The notes beneath the pieces were generated by a model. That model was not told the origin of the DNA. It saw only the letters and a program-made list of their open reading frames with translations, and searched no databases. Of a stretch of DNA of 64,000 bases, positions 26,373-36,200 are shown in pieces (position 1 is the first letter of the stretch; each line of letters opens with the position of its first letter). The stretch is from Clostridia bacterium (GTDB taxonomy: Bacteria > Bacillota > Clostridia > Lutisporales > Lutisporaceae), in assembly GCA_035628995.1 (NCBI GenBank), contig DASPIR010000030.1, forward strand, positions 62,001 to 126,000, given 5' to 3'. The position numbers and the translations under genes were made by a program.

Positions 26373-26390
26373 AAAATATAGGAGAATCCC

Positions 26391-27425
26391 ATGAGCAGGA
26401 CCCAGCTTATAGATTTGATTTATCCGCAAAACAAAATAGTTTCGATAGTGGGCACATCCAAGAATGCCGGCAAGACTGTGACCTTAAATGAGATAATCAC
26501 TCAGGCCCGGTCCAAGGGAATAAGCTTGGGCTTGATTTCCACGGGCAGAGACGGAGAGAGAAAAGATGTGCTTACCGAAACAGAAAAGCCTCCTATCTTT
26601 GTTGGCCGCGGTACGATACTGACGACAGTGGAGAGCGCAATAAAAGGAGAGCATGCAGGGATAGAAATATTCAGGGTGACTGACTACAATACTCCAATAG
26701 GCAGAGTAGTACTTGGCCGTGCTGCTGAGGACGGATATGTGGAAATATCGGGTCCTCACTCATCGAAAACTATAAAGGAAATGTGCATTGAAATGCAAGG
26801 ACTTGGAGCTGAGCTTATCCTTATTGATGGCTCCTTGGACAGGCGTTCCTCTGCAGCTCCTTATGTTTCTGACGGAACGGTTTTGGCGACAGGTGCTGCA
26901 CTAGCGCGAAGCATAAATGGAGTAGTAGAAAAAACCATGCATTTAATAAATACCTACTCTGTGCCGATGATAGAAGAAGAGCATGTCAGGGATATTGCCT
27001 ACGATGCTATAGATATGGGAAAGACAGCTGTGATTGCACTTGATGGCAGCGTTGACTATCTTGATACGGTGACCTCTCTTCAGTCAGGAGATATCATCGC
27101 GGAATACCTGAAGAGTGACACTGCCTATGTAGTATTGAGCGGCTCTGCAACTGCAGGTACCATAAAGGATATACTGCTGAACAGGAAGAGTGCTATTAAG
27201 ATTATTGTAAAAGATTCTACCAGAATTTTCATACCTGCCGCAGAATTATATGTACTTCAAAGAATGGGTATGGAGCTTCAGGTAATGGAGAACATAAGCA
27301 TCATTGCGGTGACAGTTAATCCGTATTCGCCTGAGGGCTATTATTTTGAGCCTTCCGAATTGCTTGAGGCTATGAAGAATGCGGTTCCTCACATACCCGT
27401 TTTTGATGTCGTACAGGGAGATTAG
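26391..27425 (+). CDS. kamB: KamB, P-loop protein of the lysine fermentation cluster
   Basis: A 344-residue cytosolic protein with a P-loop GTSKNAGKT (about 21-29), followed by a switch-like LISTGRDGE and a LILIDGSLDRR motif near 145, so it is a SIMIBI/MobB-like nucleotide-binding protein. No enzyme function is established. Its place between kamA and kamC matches the published lysine fermentation clusters, where it is of unknown function. The association with an adenosylcobalamin mutase suggests a role in cofactor loading or reactivation (inference). ATAGGAG precedes the ATG; kamC starts 5 bp after its stop. Confidence 0.75.
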   Translation: MSRTQLIDLIYPQNKIVSIVGTSKNAGKTVTLNEIITQARSKGISLGLISTGRDGERKDVLTETEKPPIFVGRGTILTTVESAIKGEHAGIEIFRVTDYNTPIGRVVLGRAAEDGYVEISGPHSSKTIKEMCIEMQGLGAELILIDGSLDRRSSAAPYVSDGTVLATGAALARSINGVVEKTMHLINTYSVPMIEEEHVRDIAYDAIDMGKTAVIALDGSVDYLDTVTSLQSGDIIAEYLKSDTAYVVLSGSATAGTIKDILLNRKSAIKIIVKDSTRIFIPAAELYVLQRMGMELQVMENISIIAVTVNPYSPEGYYFEPSELLEAMKNAVPHIPVFDVVQGD

Positions 27426-27430
27426 TTAAT

Positions 27431-29032
27431 ATGCTGATGGATGAAAAAACAAAAGCAATATTGGATTTTGAATGGGTGTTGGCTGAGCTGAACCCTATGA
27501 CTCCCTTCGGCCAAAAACTGAAGAATAATATCAAGGCTTTTGAAGCTTGCGATAAGGAACGGCTTTTGGAAGAGTTGGACAGAATAGATGAGCTAAAGCA
27601 GCTCATAAATGTACAGAGAACTGTATTCGTTGATATAAGAACACACATGAGGCTTATCAAGGACATAAGGAAGTCGGTGGAAAGATGTATAGCCGGCGGG
27701 GTATTGAGTACTGTAGAGTTCTTTGAACTGAAGAACTTCATTTATCTGGTAAAATCAATTTCTGAAAGTCAGAAAACACTGCAATGGGCTATGCCAGACA
27801 AGTATGTGGTAAATGAGCTTCAATGGGTCGAGGCTGTACTTGACCCTGAAAAGACGGGCATAAAAACCTTTTATATTTATGACAACTACTCGGCTGCTTT
27901 GTCTGAAATAAGGAAAAAGAAGGCATCCTGCGAACATAAGCTGGACATTTTAAAGAAGAAAACCATAAAAGAAGCTGAAGAAAAGCTGGGTATGTCTGTA
28001 AGATCCAATGGCGAAATAACAGTGAGCAAGAGTCAGGCTGATTTGATAAAGAAGCTTAATGGTAACAGCATGCTGCAGGCTTTGGGAGAAACATATATTA
28101 ATGTGACTTACAGGGTCAGACCAAGTGAAGACATGCTGATACTGATGAAAGGCATCGAGGCTATGAAGGGTGAGGAAACCATAGAGGAGACGCTCATACT
28201 TGAGAAGCTTTCGGAGCAGATAGCGGACAGGGGCAGTGAGATATTGACGGTCATGGCTGCTATTGCGGAATTTGACCTTATAGTTGCAAAGGCATATCTT
28301 GCCAACAGCTACAATGGGGTGAAGCCATTGATATGCGATGCTGCAAGGCTTGTGATGGTTAATGGCAGACATCCGCTGGTAGAGGCAGGACTCAGAAAGA
28401 AAGGCAAGTCCTTTACTCCCATAAGTGTAAGCCTGGATCGAGGGGTGGCACTTATTACAGGAGCAAATATGGGAGGCAAGACAATATCTTTGAAAATGAT
28501 CGGTTTGCTGGCTGCGATGGCCCAGTACGGTTTTCTCGTGCCTGCAGAGCATATGGAAGTTGGTATGAATTCATATATATATATTTCTGCAGGGGATGAA
28601 CAGTCAATAGATCTGGGGCTCAGCACCTTCGGCGCTGAGATTCGATCGGTGAAGGAAGCACTCATGAAGTCCGGTGAACAAGGGCTGGTGCTTATAGATG
28701 AATTGGCCAGGGGAACAAACCCCCATGAAGGCTACGCAATTTCAAAGGCGATAATAAGCTATCTTGCAGAGAAGCCCTGTATAACTGTTATCACAACCCA
28801 TTTTGACGGACTTGTCAGAGAAGGCGTTAAGTGCCTGCAGGTAAAGGGCTTGAGGGATATTGACTTTAAAAGTATAAAAGACCCTGATGCAATATCTGAG
28901 TACATGGACTACACCCTCATAGAAGTGGAAGGTGAATCCAAGGTTCCCCAGGATGCCATAAATATTTCCCGCTTGATGGGAGTGCCTGAGGAGATACTGC
29001 ATGAGGCTGAAAAGATAATGGAGGATAATTAA
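27431..29032 (+). CDS. kamC: KamC, MutS-like ATPase of the lysine fermentation cluster
   Basis: 533 residues. The N-terminal half is helical and resembles the core/lever region of MutS. The C-terminal half has the MutS ATPase motifs: GANMGGKT (Walker A), LVLIDELARGTNP (Walker B plus the glycine loop) and ITTHFDG. The mismatch-recognition domain I (with the Phe-X-Glu motif) is absent, so it is not a mismatch repair MutS. It lies between kamB and kamD and is very probably co-translated with kamB. A chaperone or reactivation role for the aminomutase is inference. Confidence 0.82.
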   Translation: MLMDEKTKAILDFEWVLAELNPMTPFGQKLKNNIKAFEACDKERLLEELDRIDELKQLINVQRTVFVDIRTHMRLIKDIRKSVERCIAGGVLSTVEFFELKNFIYLVKSISESQKTLQWAMPDKYVVNELQWVEAVLDPEKTGIKTFYIYDNYSAALSEIRKKKASCEHKLDILKKKTIKEAEEKLGMSVRSNGEITVSKSQADLIKKLNGNSMLQALGETYINVTYRVRPSEDMLILMKGIEAMKGEETIEETLILEKLSEQIADRGSEILTVMAAIAEFDLIVAKAYLANSYNGVKPLICDAARLVMVNGRHPLVEAGLRKKGKSFTPISVSLDRGVALITGANMGGKTISLKMIGLLAAMAQYGFLVPAEHMEVGMNSYIYISAGDEQSIDLGLSTFGAEIRSVKEALMKSGEQGLVLIDELARGTNPHEGYAISKAIISYLAEKPCITVITTHFDGLVREGVKCLQVKGLRDIDFKSIKDPDAISEYMDYTLIEVEGESKVPQDAINISRLMGVPEEILHEAEKIMEDN

Positions 29033-29033
29033 A

Positions 29034-29082
29034 TTCTGGTGCGAGGTACGAGGTGCGAGGAAAACCCCACGAACCACGAACC
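29034..29082. repeat. Short heptamer-array repeat lacking a core
   Basis: Left units GGTGCGA-GGTACGA-GGTGCGA are joined by GGAAAACC directly to right units CCACGAA-CCACGAA-CC. Compared with the copies at 8.0 and 48.4 kb it lacks the CTTCGAAG core and hairpin. It occupies the kamC-kamD gap; the left end TTCTGGTGCGAGG is shared with the copy at 48.3 kb. Confidence 0.85.
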
Positions 29083-29103
29083 AGTAAACATGGAGGTGTT
29101 TAC

Positions 29104-30651
29104 ATGAGTAGTTTAAATCTTGACAGAAAACAGATAGACAGTGCAAGGGAATCAGCTAGAAACATAGCAGAAGATATGCAGAAATTCATTGATGTTCACA
29201 CTACAGTCACAGTTGAAAGAACAATAGCAAGACTTTTTGGAGTTGATGGAGTTAATGATGTTGGGACACCACTTCCCAATGTAGTTGTAGAGAATATAAA
29301 GAACAACGGCGGCCTTAATATGGGAGCGGCATACTTCCTGACAAACGCAGTTTTGAATACAGGGCATACAACGCAAGAAATTGCTGAAAAAGTAGCTGCA
29401 GGAGAGCTGGATTTGACCAAGCTTGCTGCAAAGCCTGAAAAGGAAATCAAAGACAAGGCATATGAGCTGGCGATTAAAATGGTTGACAGGATAAAAGGCA
29501 ACAGGAACAAGAGGGAAGAATATCTGAACACTATTGGAGAAGGCAGAAAGCCTTATTTATACGTTATTGTTGCTACAGGAAACATATACGAGGACGTAGT
29601 GCAGGCGCAGGCAGCTGCAAAGCAGGGCGCAGACGTAATAGCGGTAATAAGAACAACGGGACAGAGCCTTTTGGACTACGTGCCATTTGGAGCGACAACT
29701 GAAGGCTTCGGCGGAACCTATGCAACACAGGAAAACTTCAGGATAATGAGGAAAGCTCTTGACGAAGTAGGTCAGGAGGTTGGCAGATATATAAGACTCT
29801 GCAACTACTGTTCCGGGCTTTGCATGCCGGAAATCGCTGCAATGGGTGCTATGGAAAGACTTGATGTAATGCTCAATGATGCATTGTATGGAATACTTTT
29901 CAGAGACATCAACATGCAGAGAACCTTGGTAGATCAGAATTTCTCAAGAATAATAAATGGTTTTGCGGGCGTAATAATAAATACCGGCGAAGACAATTAC
30001 CTCACAACTGCTGATGCAATTGAAGAGGCACATACTGTATTGGCTTCCCAGTTCATAAATGAACAGTTTGCCCTTAAGGCAGGAATACCTGAAGAGCAGA
30101 TGGGCCTAGGCCATGCCTTTGAAATGGAGCCGGGCATTGAGAATGGCTTCCTATTGGAGCTGGCGCAGGCACAGATGGCAAGGGAAATATTCCCCAGGGC
30201 TCCTTTGAAATACATGCCTCCTACAAAGTACATGACAGGCAACATATTCAAGGGGCATATACAGGACGCTCTTTTCAACATGATATCCATATGGACGAAT
30301 CAGGGAATACAGCTGCTTGGAATGATGACTGAAGCTATACACACGCCTTTCATGGCTGACAGGGCCCTCTCCATTGAGAATGCAAGATATATATTCAACA
30401 ATATGAGAAATATTGGAGATGAAATCGAATTTAAAGAAGGTGGAATGATTCAGACTAGAGCTTCGGAAGTACTTGGTAAAGCTGCTGCGTTCTTAAAGGG
30501 CATTGAAGAAGAAGGACTTATGGCAACTTTGGAACAGGGTAAATTCGCAGGGGTCAAGAGAACCAGGACCGGCGGAAAAGGACTGGACGGAGTTACTCAG
30601 AAGGACGCAAAGTATCTGAATCCATTTATAGAATTGATGTTGGATAAATAA
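29104..30651 (+). CDS. kamD: Beta-lysine 5,6-aminomutase alpha subunit
   Basis: Large subunit (515 residues) of the adenosylcobalamin- and PLP-dependent enzyme that converts beta-lysine to 3,5-diaminohexanoate. The TIM-barrel subunit is recognised by its length and conserved segments (FIDVHTTVTVERTIARLFGVDGVN, YIRLCNYCSGLCMPEIAAMGA, LGHAFEMEPG). ATGGAGGTG 6 nt before the ATG at 29104 sets the start; the open frame reaches back to 29053 through the heptamer repeat, which is not real coding sequence. It pairs with kamE. Confidence 0.96.
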   Translation: MSSLNLDRKQIDSARESARNIAEDMQKFIDVHTTVTVERTIARLFGVDGVNDVGTPLPNVVVENIKNNGGLNMGAAYFLTNAVLNTGHTTQEIAEKVAAGELDLTKLAAKPEKEIKDKAYELAIKMVDRIKGNRNKREEYLNTIGEGRKPYLYVIVATGNIYEDVVQAQAAAKQGADVIAVIRTTGQSLLDYVPFGATTEGFGGTYATQENFRIMRKALDEVGQEVGRYIRLCNYCSGLCMPEIAAMGAMERLDVMLNDALYGILFRDINMQRTLVDQNFSRIINGFAGVIINTGEDNYLTTADAIEEAHTVLASQFINEQFALKAGIPEEQMGLGHAFEMEPGIENGFLLELAQAQMAREIFPRAPLKYMPPTKYMTGNIFKGHIQDALFNMISIWTNQGIQLLGMMTEAIHTPFMADRALSIENARYIFNNMRNIGDEIEFKEGGMIQTRASEVLGKAAAFLKGIEEEGLMATLEQGKFAGVKRTRTGGKGLDGVTQKDAKYLNPFIELMLDK

Positions 30652-30662
30652 GAGGCGAAATT

Positions 30663-30773
30663 GGTTCGAGGTGCGAGGTGCGGGGTGCGAGGAGTAGGGG
30701 CGAACAGTGTTCGCCCGAATAAGCTACGAAGGCTTTTCTACCCCCCGAACCTCGAACCACGAACCTCGAACCA
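30663..30773. repeat. Heptamer-array repeat with hairpin between kamD and kamE
   Basis: Left units GGTTCGA-GGTGCGA-GGTGCGG-GGTGCGA, hairpin GGGCGAACAGTGTTCGCCC (30698-30716), core AGCTACGAAGGCTTTTCTA (about 30721-30739), right units CCCCGAA-CCTCGAA-CCACGAA-CCTCGAA-CC. It fills the 142-bp gap between the two subunit genes of one enzyme. Confidence 0.9.
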
Positions 30774-30793
30774 AAAAACAGGAGGTGTTTTGA

Positions 30794-31582
30794 ATGAGCA
30801 CGGGTTTGTATTCCATGAATAAAAGAGAATTTGATATAAACTTTGACCCCAAAAGAGTGAAACCCTATGGGGATACAATGAACGACGGAAAGGTGCAGTT
30901 GAGCTTTACGCTGCCCATAAAAGCCGATGAGCTGGCTGCAGAAGCCGCAAAGCTTTATGCAATGAAGATGGGTATACAGGAACCCAGCGTAGTGCATATG
31001 GCTGACCTGGGAGTCGGATACTCCTTCTTTGTAGTGTACGGAAGCTGCGTTCACACAATCGATGTGACTGATATAAAGGTTACTAAGGTTGAAAGCTCAG
31101 TAATGAGCATGACTGAAGTAGACGAATACATCAGAAAGAACATAAAGAGAAAGCTGGTTGTTGTTGGTGCCAGCACAGGTACCGACGCTCATACTGTTGG
31201 AATCGATGCGATAATGAACATGAAGGGCTATGCCGGACATTATGGCATTGAAAGGTACGAAATGGTAGAGGCTTACAACCTTGGAAGTCAAGTGCTTAAT
31301 GAAGAGTTCATAAAGAAGGCTGTCGAGCTTAATGCCGATGCACTTCTGGTATCCCAGACAGTAACCCAGAAAAACGTACATGTGCAGAACATGACCAACT
31401 TAATTGAACTGCTTGAAGCAGAGGGCTTACGCGACAGGTTCATAGTAACCTGCGGAGGACCGAGAATATCCCATGAGCTTGCAAAGGAATTGGGGTATGA
31501 CGCAGGCTTCGGAGCGGGAAGCTATGCTGAGGATGTAGCATCCTTCATAGTGCAGGAAATGGTAAGCAGAGGAATAAAATAA
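30794..31582 (+). CDS. kamE: Beta-lysine 5,6-aminomutase beta subunit
   Basis: 262-residue small subunit with a C-terminal cobalamin-binding Rossmann domain. The base-off B12 motif DxHxxG is at D131-H133-G136, and K144 coincides with the lysine known to hold PLP as an internal aldimine in the characterised enzyme. The later CGGPRI segment fits the B12 tail-binding fold. AGGAGGTG precedes the ATG. It is the last gene of the operon, before a strong terminator. kce and kal, which act next in the pathway, do not follow. Confidence 0.97.
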   Translation: MSTGLYSMNKREFDINFDPKRVKPYGDTMNDGKVQLSFTLPIKADELAAEAAKLYAMKMGIQEPSVVHMADLGVGYSFFVVYGSCVHTIDVTDIKVTKVESSVMSMTEVDEYIRKNIKRKLVVVGASTGTDAHTVGIDAIMNMKGYAGHYGIERYEMVEAYNLGSQVLNEEFIKKAVELNADALLVSQTVTQKNVHVQNMTNLIELLEAEGLRDRFIVTCGGPRISHELAKELGYDAGFGAGSYAEDVASFIVQEMVSRGIK

Positions 31583-31600
31583 GAATAATATAGTATATCG

Positions 31601-31637
31601 AAAGCTGTCGGTTAGAACATAACCGGCAGCTTTTTTA
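31601..31637 (+). terminator. Intrinsic terminator of the kdd-kam operon
   Basis: AAAGCTGTCGGTTA pairs with TAACCGGCAGCTTT (14 bp, one G-T pair, loop GAACA), followed by T residues. Confidence 0.95.
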
Positions 31638-31688
31638 TATTGTCATTTACAAATCACATAAGAAAAAGGTCGATTTATCCGATATATA

Positions 31689-31717
31689 TTGACATAAAAT
31701 TACAAAATTAGTATAAT
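31689..31717 (+). promoter_or_regulatory. Consensus sigma-A promoter of ssb
   Basis: TTGACA (31689-31694) and TATAAT (31712-31717) with 17-bp spacing, a full consensus match. It may also drive the SLH gene that follows 69 bp after ssb. Confidence 0.9.
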
Positions 31718-31756
31718 CTGCAACATAATAATGAAAGTTTAAAAGGAGGTAATACA

Positions 31757-32080
31757 ATGTTAAACAAATCAATCATTATGGGCAGACTTACTGCTGATGC
31801 TGATACAAAGACCTTCGACGAAAAGAAACGGGTATCGAACTTCACTCTGGCGGTTGACAGGGACTATTTAGACAATGAAAATAACAGGCCTACTGATTTT
31901 ATCCAGATTGTTGCTTGGAACCTTCCGGAAAAGTTTATTGCAAAGTATCTTAAACAGGGTGAGCTTGTTTCTGTTGAAGGAAGGCTGCAAAGCAGGAAAT
32001 ATGAAAAGGAAGAGGTACACTTCGTAACAGAACTCTTTGCGGATAATGTGTATCCAACAAACTTTAAGAAGAGTGAATAG
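31757..32080 (+). CDS. ssb: Short single-stranded DNA-binding protein
   Basis: A 107-residue OB-fold protein starting MLNKSIIMGRLTADAD, typical of SSB. AAAGGAGG precedes the ATG. It ends soon after the OB fold and lacks both the flexible linker and the acidic DDDIPF-type tip that recruits repair proteins. It is thus likely a paralogue rather than the main replication SSB. It has a consensus promoter and sits directly before the surface protein genes; no functional link with them is evident. Confidence 0.85.
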   Translation: MLNKSIIMGRLTADADTKTFDEKKRVSNFTLAVDRDYLDNENNRPTDFIQIVAWNLPEKFIAKYLKQGELVSVEGRLQSRKYEKEEVHFVTELFADNVYPTNFKKSE

Positions 32081-32149
32081 GGTTCAGCAATGAAAATGTG
32101 TCAGGCACTTAAGCTATGTTCTTTAATATTCACCCGAGGAGGTCGCAAA

Positions 32150-33280
32150 ATGAAGAGGATTATACCAATAATTGTCACAATCGTAATTATGTGTTCTCTA
32201 CTAATTGGTTCTGTATGTGCAGAGCCTGATTTGACCTTGAAATTTAAGGACGTAAAGGACGCGGATTGGTTTGCAGAAGCAGTTGGCAGACTCAATGCAT
32301 TAGAGATAATAGACGGACTTCCAGGTGGTATATTCGGCCCGAAAGCTGAAGTAACCAGGGCACAATTCGTTAAAATGCTTGTACAAGCAATGGGCTATCA
32401 GAAGATAGACAGTATAAGCTTTGACGATATTAAACCACTTTCAACAAGAAAGGCCCATTGGGCTTCGGTATACATAGAAACAGCTTTAAGAAACGGTGTT
32501 ATAGTTAAGGCTGAAACGGGTAATAACTTCTATCCTGAAACACCTATAACGAGAAAAGATATGGCTATGATGATGTACAGGGCATTAGAGCTTCAGCCAT
32601 CAAAAGGGGAGAACCCTTTTGCAGACATCACAGAAGCTAATGAAGCATTTACAAGGTTATATGAAGAATACCTTATTAGAGGAACCTTAGAAGGCGGTAA
32701 GAGGATATTCAGGCCGGAGGGACTATCCACAAGGGCAGAAGCAGCAGTGGTTATCGCAAGGATGCTAGAGTATAAGGCTAACCCTGCGGAGTTCAAGCAG
32801 AAGGAAGATTTGAATGAAAAATTGAGAAACAGTACTTATACGGAAGAGGATCTTGAACTGAAAGCAAAGCTTGAGCTTGCTAAACAAGCCGAAGATAAGG
32901 AGTATATCCCGGAGCCGATTATAAAAGTGGAATATAACCCGGATGAATACGCATATGCCACTGCAACCCTAATAAATGCAGATGACTATGGCAGCGATGT
33001 AACCTTCGAGAATGTATGCATTAATTATCCTGCTCTTAATATGTGGGCAAGAGCGAACCTGTATGGTAAATATGTGGAAGTAGATATGACTAGGCCTTTT
33101 ACTCCCAAAGAGGCTGAAGCAAGTTTTCTTGCTGTCCCCAAGCGCAATGCAAAACTTGCTAATAGTGATATTGTATATTACAATTACGACTTCCCTGTAG
33201 GGAAAAAGCTGAACTACAAAACAACTATATCTCGTGGCAAAGTTTCAAAGCAGATTTACCTTGTGCTTACCATACAATAG
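32150..33280 (+). CDS. Secreted protein with three SLH domains
   Basis: 376 residues; CGAGGAGGTCGCAAA precedes the ATG at 32150. Signal peptide (about 1-24, ending VCAEP), then three S-layer homology domains (about 30-80, 85-145 and 148-205; each with the FxD...A...L...G...G...F.P...TRA pattern). The remaining 170 residues are a linker and a beta-rich domain. SLH domains bind pyruvylated secondary wall polysaccharide, so it is probably held on the cell wall. The next gene begins only 12 bp after its stop; the two probably form a unit. Confidence 0.88.
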   Translation: MKRIIPIIVTIVIMCSLLIGSVCAEPDLTLKFKDVKDADWFAEAVGRLNALEIIDGLPGGIFGPKAEVTRAQFVKMLVQAMGYQKIDSISFDDIKPLSTRKAHWASVYIETALRNGVIVKAETGNNFYPETPITRKDMAMMMYRALELQPSKGENPFADITEANEAFTRLYEEYLIRGTLEGGKRIFRPEGLSTRAEAAVVIARMLEYKANPAEFKQKEDLNEKLRNSTYTEEDLELKAKLELAKQAEDKEYIPEPIIKVEYNPDEYAYATATLINADDYGSDVTFENVCINYPALNMWARANLYGKYVEVDMTRPFTPKEAEASFLAVPKRNAKLANSDIVYYNYDFPVGKKLNYKTTISRGKVSKQIYLVLTIQ

Positions 33281-33292
33281 GTGGTGTTTATT

Positions 33293-36200
33293 TTGAGATC
33301 CAAACAAAATATTTCAATTATAATTGCTATAGCAATTGTTACTTCAATCTTTCCTTTGAATGTGTTTGCTGCTGCTCCATATGGTGGCATTTATGGGCAA
33401 GGTACGTTTGAAAGCCCCGTAGATTACATAAAAGTATATAATGGAGAGTTAAGGCGTTCATACAGAATTTCCGAACCGGAAGCTAAATTCTCTATTTTGG
33501 ATTCAGACGGCAAAATTCTCATTACAAGTACAAATACAGAACAAACCTTAAACCTATATCTCGGCGATAAAGTCACCTTCAAGAATCTAAGTACCCTTGG
33601 AAGTGGTACAGCATTTGATAAGTATGACTTCCAGATTTCCCATAAGGGAAGTGTAACTCAGTTAACTGGTATCGGTACGATTGAAAGCTCTGTTGGGTTT
33701 ACCTTTGATGACGTAGGCGAGTATAATATTTATTTCAACATAATGGATAATACTCCCATGGATAAAACCGACTACTGGGGCAACTGGTCTTACAACGGCT
33801 CCCATAGAGCAACAGGACAAAATCCTGGTCCTACCTCAAGTTCATCTGATGATTTCTATGGATATTGGTATTTCGTTGAGATAAAGGTCGTTGTAAGCCC
33901 TCACTCCCTTACGGAAACACACTATGACATTGATACAGGGCAGGAACTTAACAAAACTGTATATAGGGATATTACAGATCCTACATATACAACATACTCG
34001 AAGGCTCCATCTGCACTGCCAGGATACACCTACATAGGTTCAAAAGAAGGTTATTCCTGGGATGAAGCAGATTCTTGCATAATATCCAATGCTTCAGTAA
34101 CCAGCAGGACCGCAAGATATGGCTATGTGAACAATTCATACAACAATGGCAGCAACAACGCTTTTCACTGGTACTATTATCGCAAACTACCAGGTCTATT
34201 TGCTAACTTCGCCATTAAATATGGTGGCAGCGACTTTACAAACAAAGAGCTTGTTGCCGTGAACCTTCCTGTCACAGCAAACTTAGTAGACTTGTCGGTA
34301 GGTGAGAACATCACAAGCTGGACGTGGGAGTATAAAACTCCTGAGATGCCCGCCTTTCAACAATTTTCCACAATGCAGAACCCTACAATGGCATTGGCTG
34401 AAGAAAAAACTTATACCTTCAAACTCACTGTAAAGAATACAATTGAGCAGAAAAGCATGACACACTATGTTACAGTGAAGAAAGGCAATCCTCCACCGGA
34501 AAACCAGTCTCCTGAAGTGGAGATACTCGGTCCCAAGCAGGCACTGGCAGGTGAAAATGTAAGGCTTGATGGAAGCAATTCCTACGACCCTGACGGAATA
34601 ATAACTCAATTTGTATGGGATTATCCTGATGCTAATTTTGTTAACTCAAATAAAGATGGGGACAGGCTTACTGTGTGGTATCGCTATACAGGAAACAATA
34701 GCAGGCATGAACATGTTGCCTTGACTGGAACGGACGATAAAGGTGCAACTGGAGAGGACAGTCACAGTATAGAGATACTTCCTCCTGTGCCTACAGCCGC
34801 ATTAACAATAGACGGCATATTCAAAGAGAATAGGAAGGTAACCCTTGATGCTTCAGCAAGCCATAGCCCTTCAAGGTACCCTATAACTAATTACCTCTGG
34901 AGCATAACAAATTCTGCTAACATGAAATCGATAGCTGCATTGAACGGAAACCCTATCAACAAGGTGATATACAAGGTTGCCGGGACATATAACAACACTG
35001 TAACTACACCAAATACAACAGGGCTTACAGACAATGAATCTAAATCAATCACAATAGTGCCAGACCAAAACCCTAATGTAAACTTCGCAGTCACAACAAG
35101 GCTGTTAAGAGAACCAACAGACAGCAATCAGGCACTTATAACAATAAGCAATCTCACTGCATCACCTGATGGAGATACTATAAAGAAAACGGTTGCCTTC
35201 TATTCCTACGATACTGATAATGATGGTAATTTTGATGAAGAGGTATGGAAGTATTCGACCAATGGCACAGCCTGGAACAATGTAGGCTTACCATATTCGA
35301 AGATAAAGTCCGGCTTTGATATATATAATGTGGCAGGGGGAAATCCTATGACCTTTACCCTCAAGACAAACCAGGTAGGCAAGCTAAAGGTGGAGGTAAT
35401 GGCCATGGAGGATATACCGGCAGCAGAGACTATTCCTGAGCTTATTACTCCTTCTGATTACAGGAGGTCGGATACTTTCACAACGAAGCCGGACACACAA
35501 AAGATTATAGATGTTATAAACACAGCTCCAACAGTAACCTTTGAAGTCAAGAAGAAGAAGGAAGTCGATGTCCTTATAGCAACAGACTATACAGGACAAA
35601 AATTAGCTGACCTGCAGTCTGCTTTGAATGTACAGAAGGCCAATCTTCTTGCCAAGAATATTGATGTCAAATACACCATAGTCAATACAACAAGTGCAGT
35701 TGCACATGTTAATGATGCTATGTATTATTATAGACGGTATGGAAGATACAACTTTCAGGCAGATCGGGATTCATGGAGCAGTAGCGGTAATGGAAACTCT
35801 GATGATGATGAACATTATCAAGATTTGCTTTTATGGGAAGAAAGAACTGCATTGGAAAGTGAGGCGGCGTATCTTCCGCCCCGCAACCCTACAAATCTGA
35901 ATTGGTGGAAAAGCGGGACAATCCATGAGGAAGAACCTGATGATGACACTCCTGATTGGGAAAGATGGTACTACAATGTCTATATGCAAGTTAATAATGA
36001 TGGTTACAAAAATTATGATGTTTTGGATTTTACATTAAGAAGGTATAATGGCTTACAAAGTGATGATGGTTCCACATATGGGTATGAATATGACGACATC
36101 GAGGAAGAGAGTGTATCAGTAGACAGAAGCTTTATTAGAGCGGAAAAAATTAGTGATGTAACAGTTAATGTAAACAGTGTAAATTTCGCAAGTGTCACTT

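Noticed and set aside
27431-29032. KamC considered as a DNA mismatch repair MutS or MutS2
   Set aside because: It has no mismatch-recognition domain and no Smr nuclease domain, is too short, and is embedded in the lysine operon.
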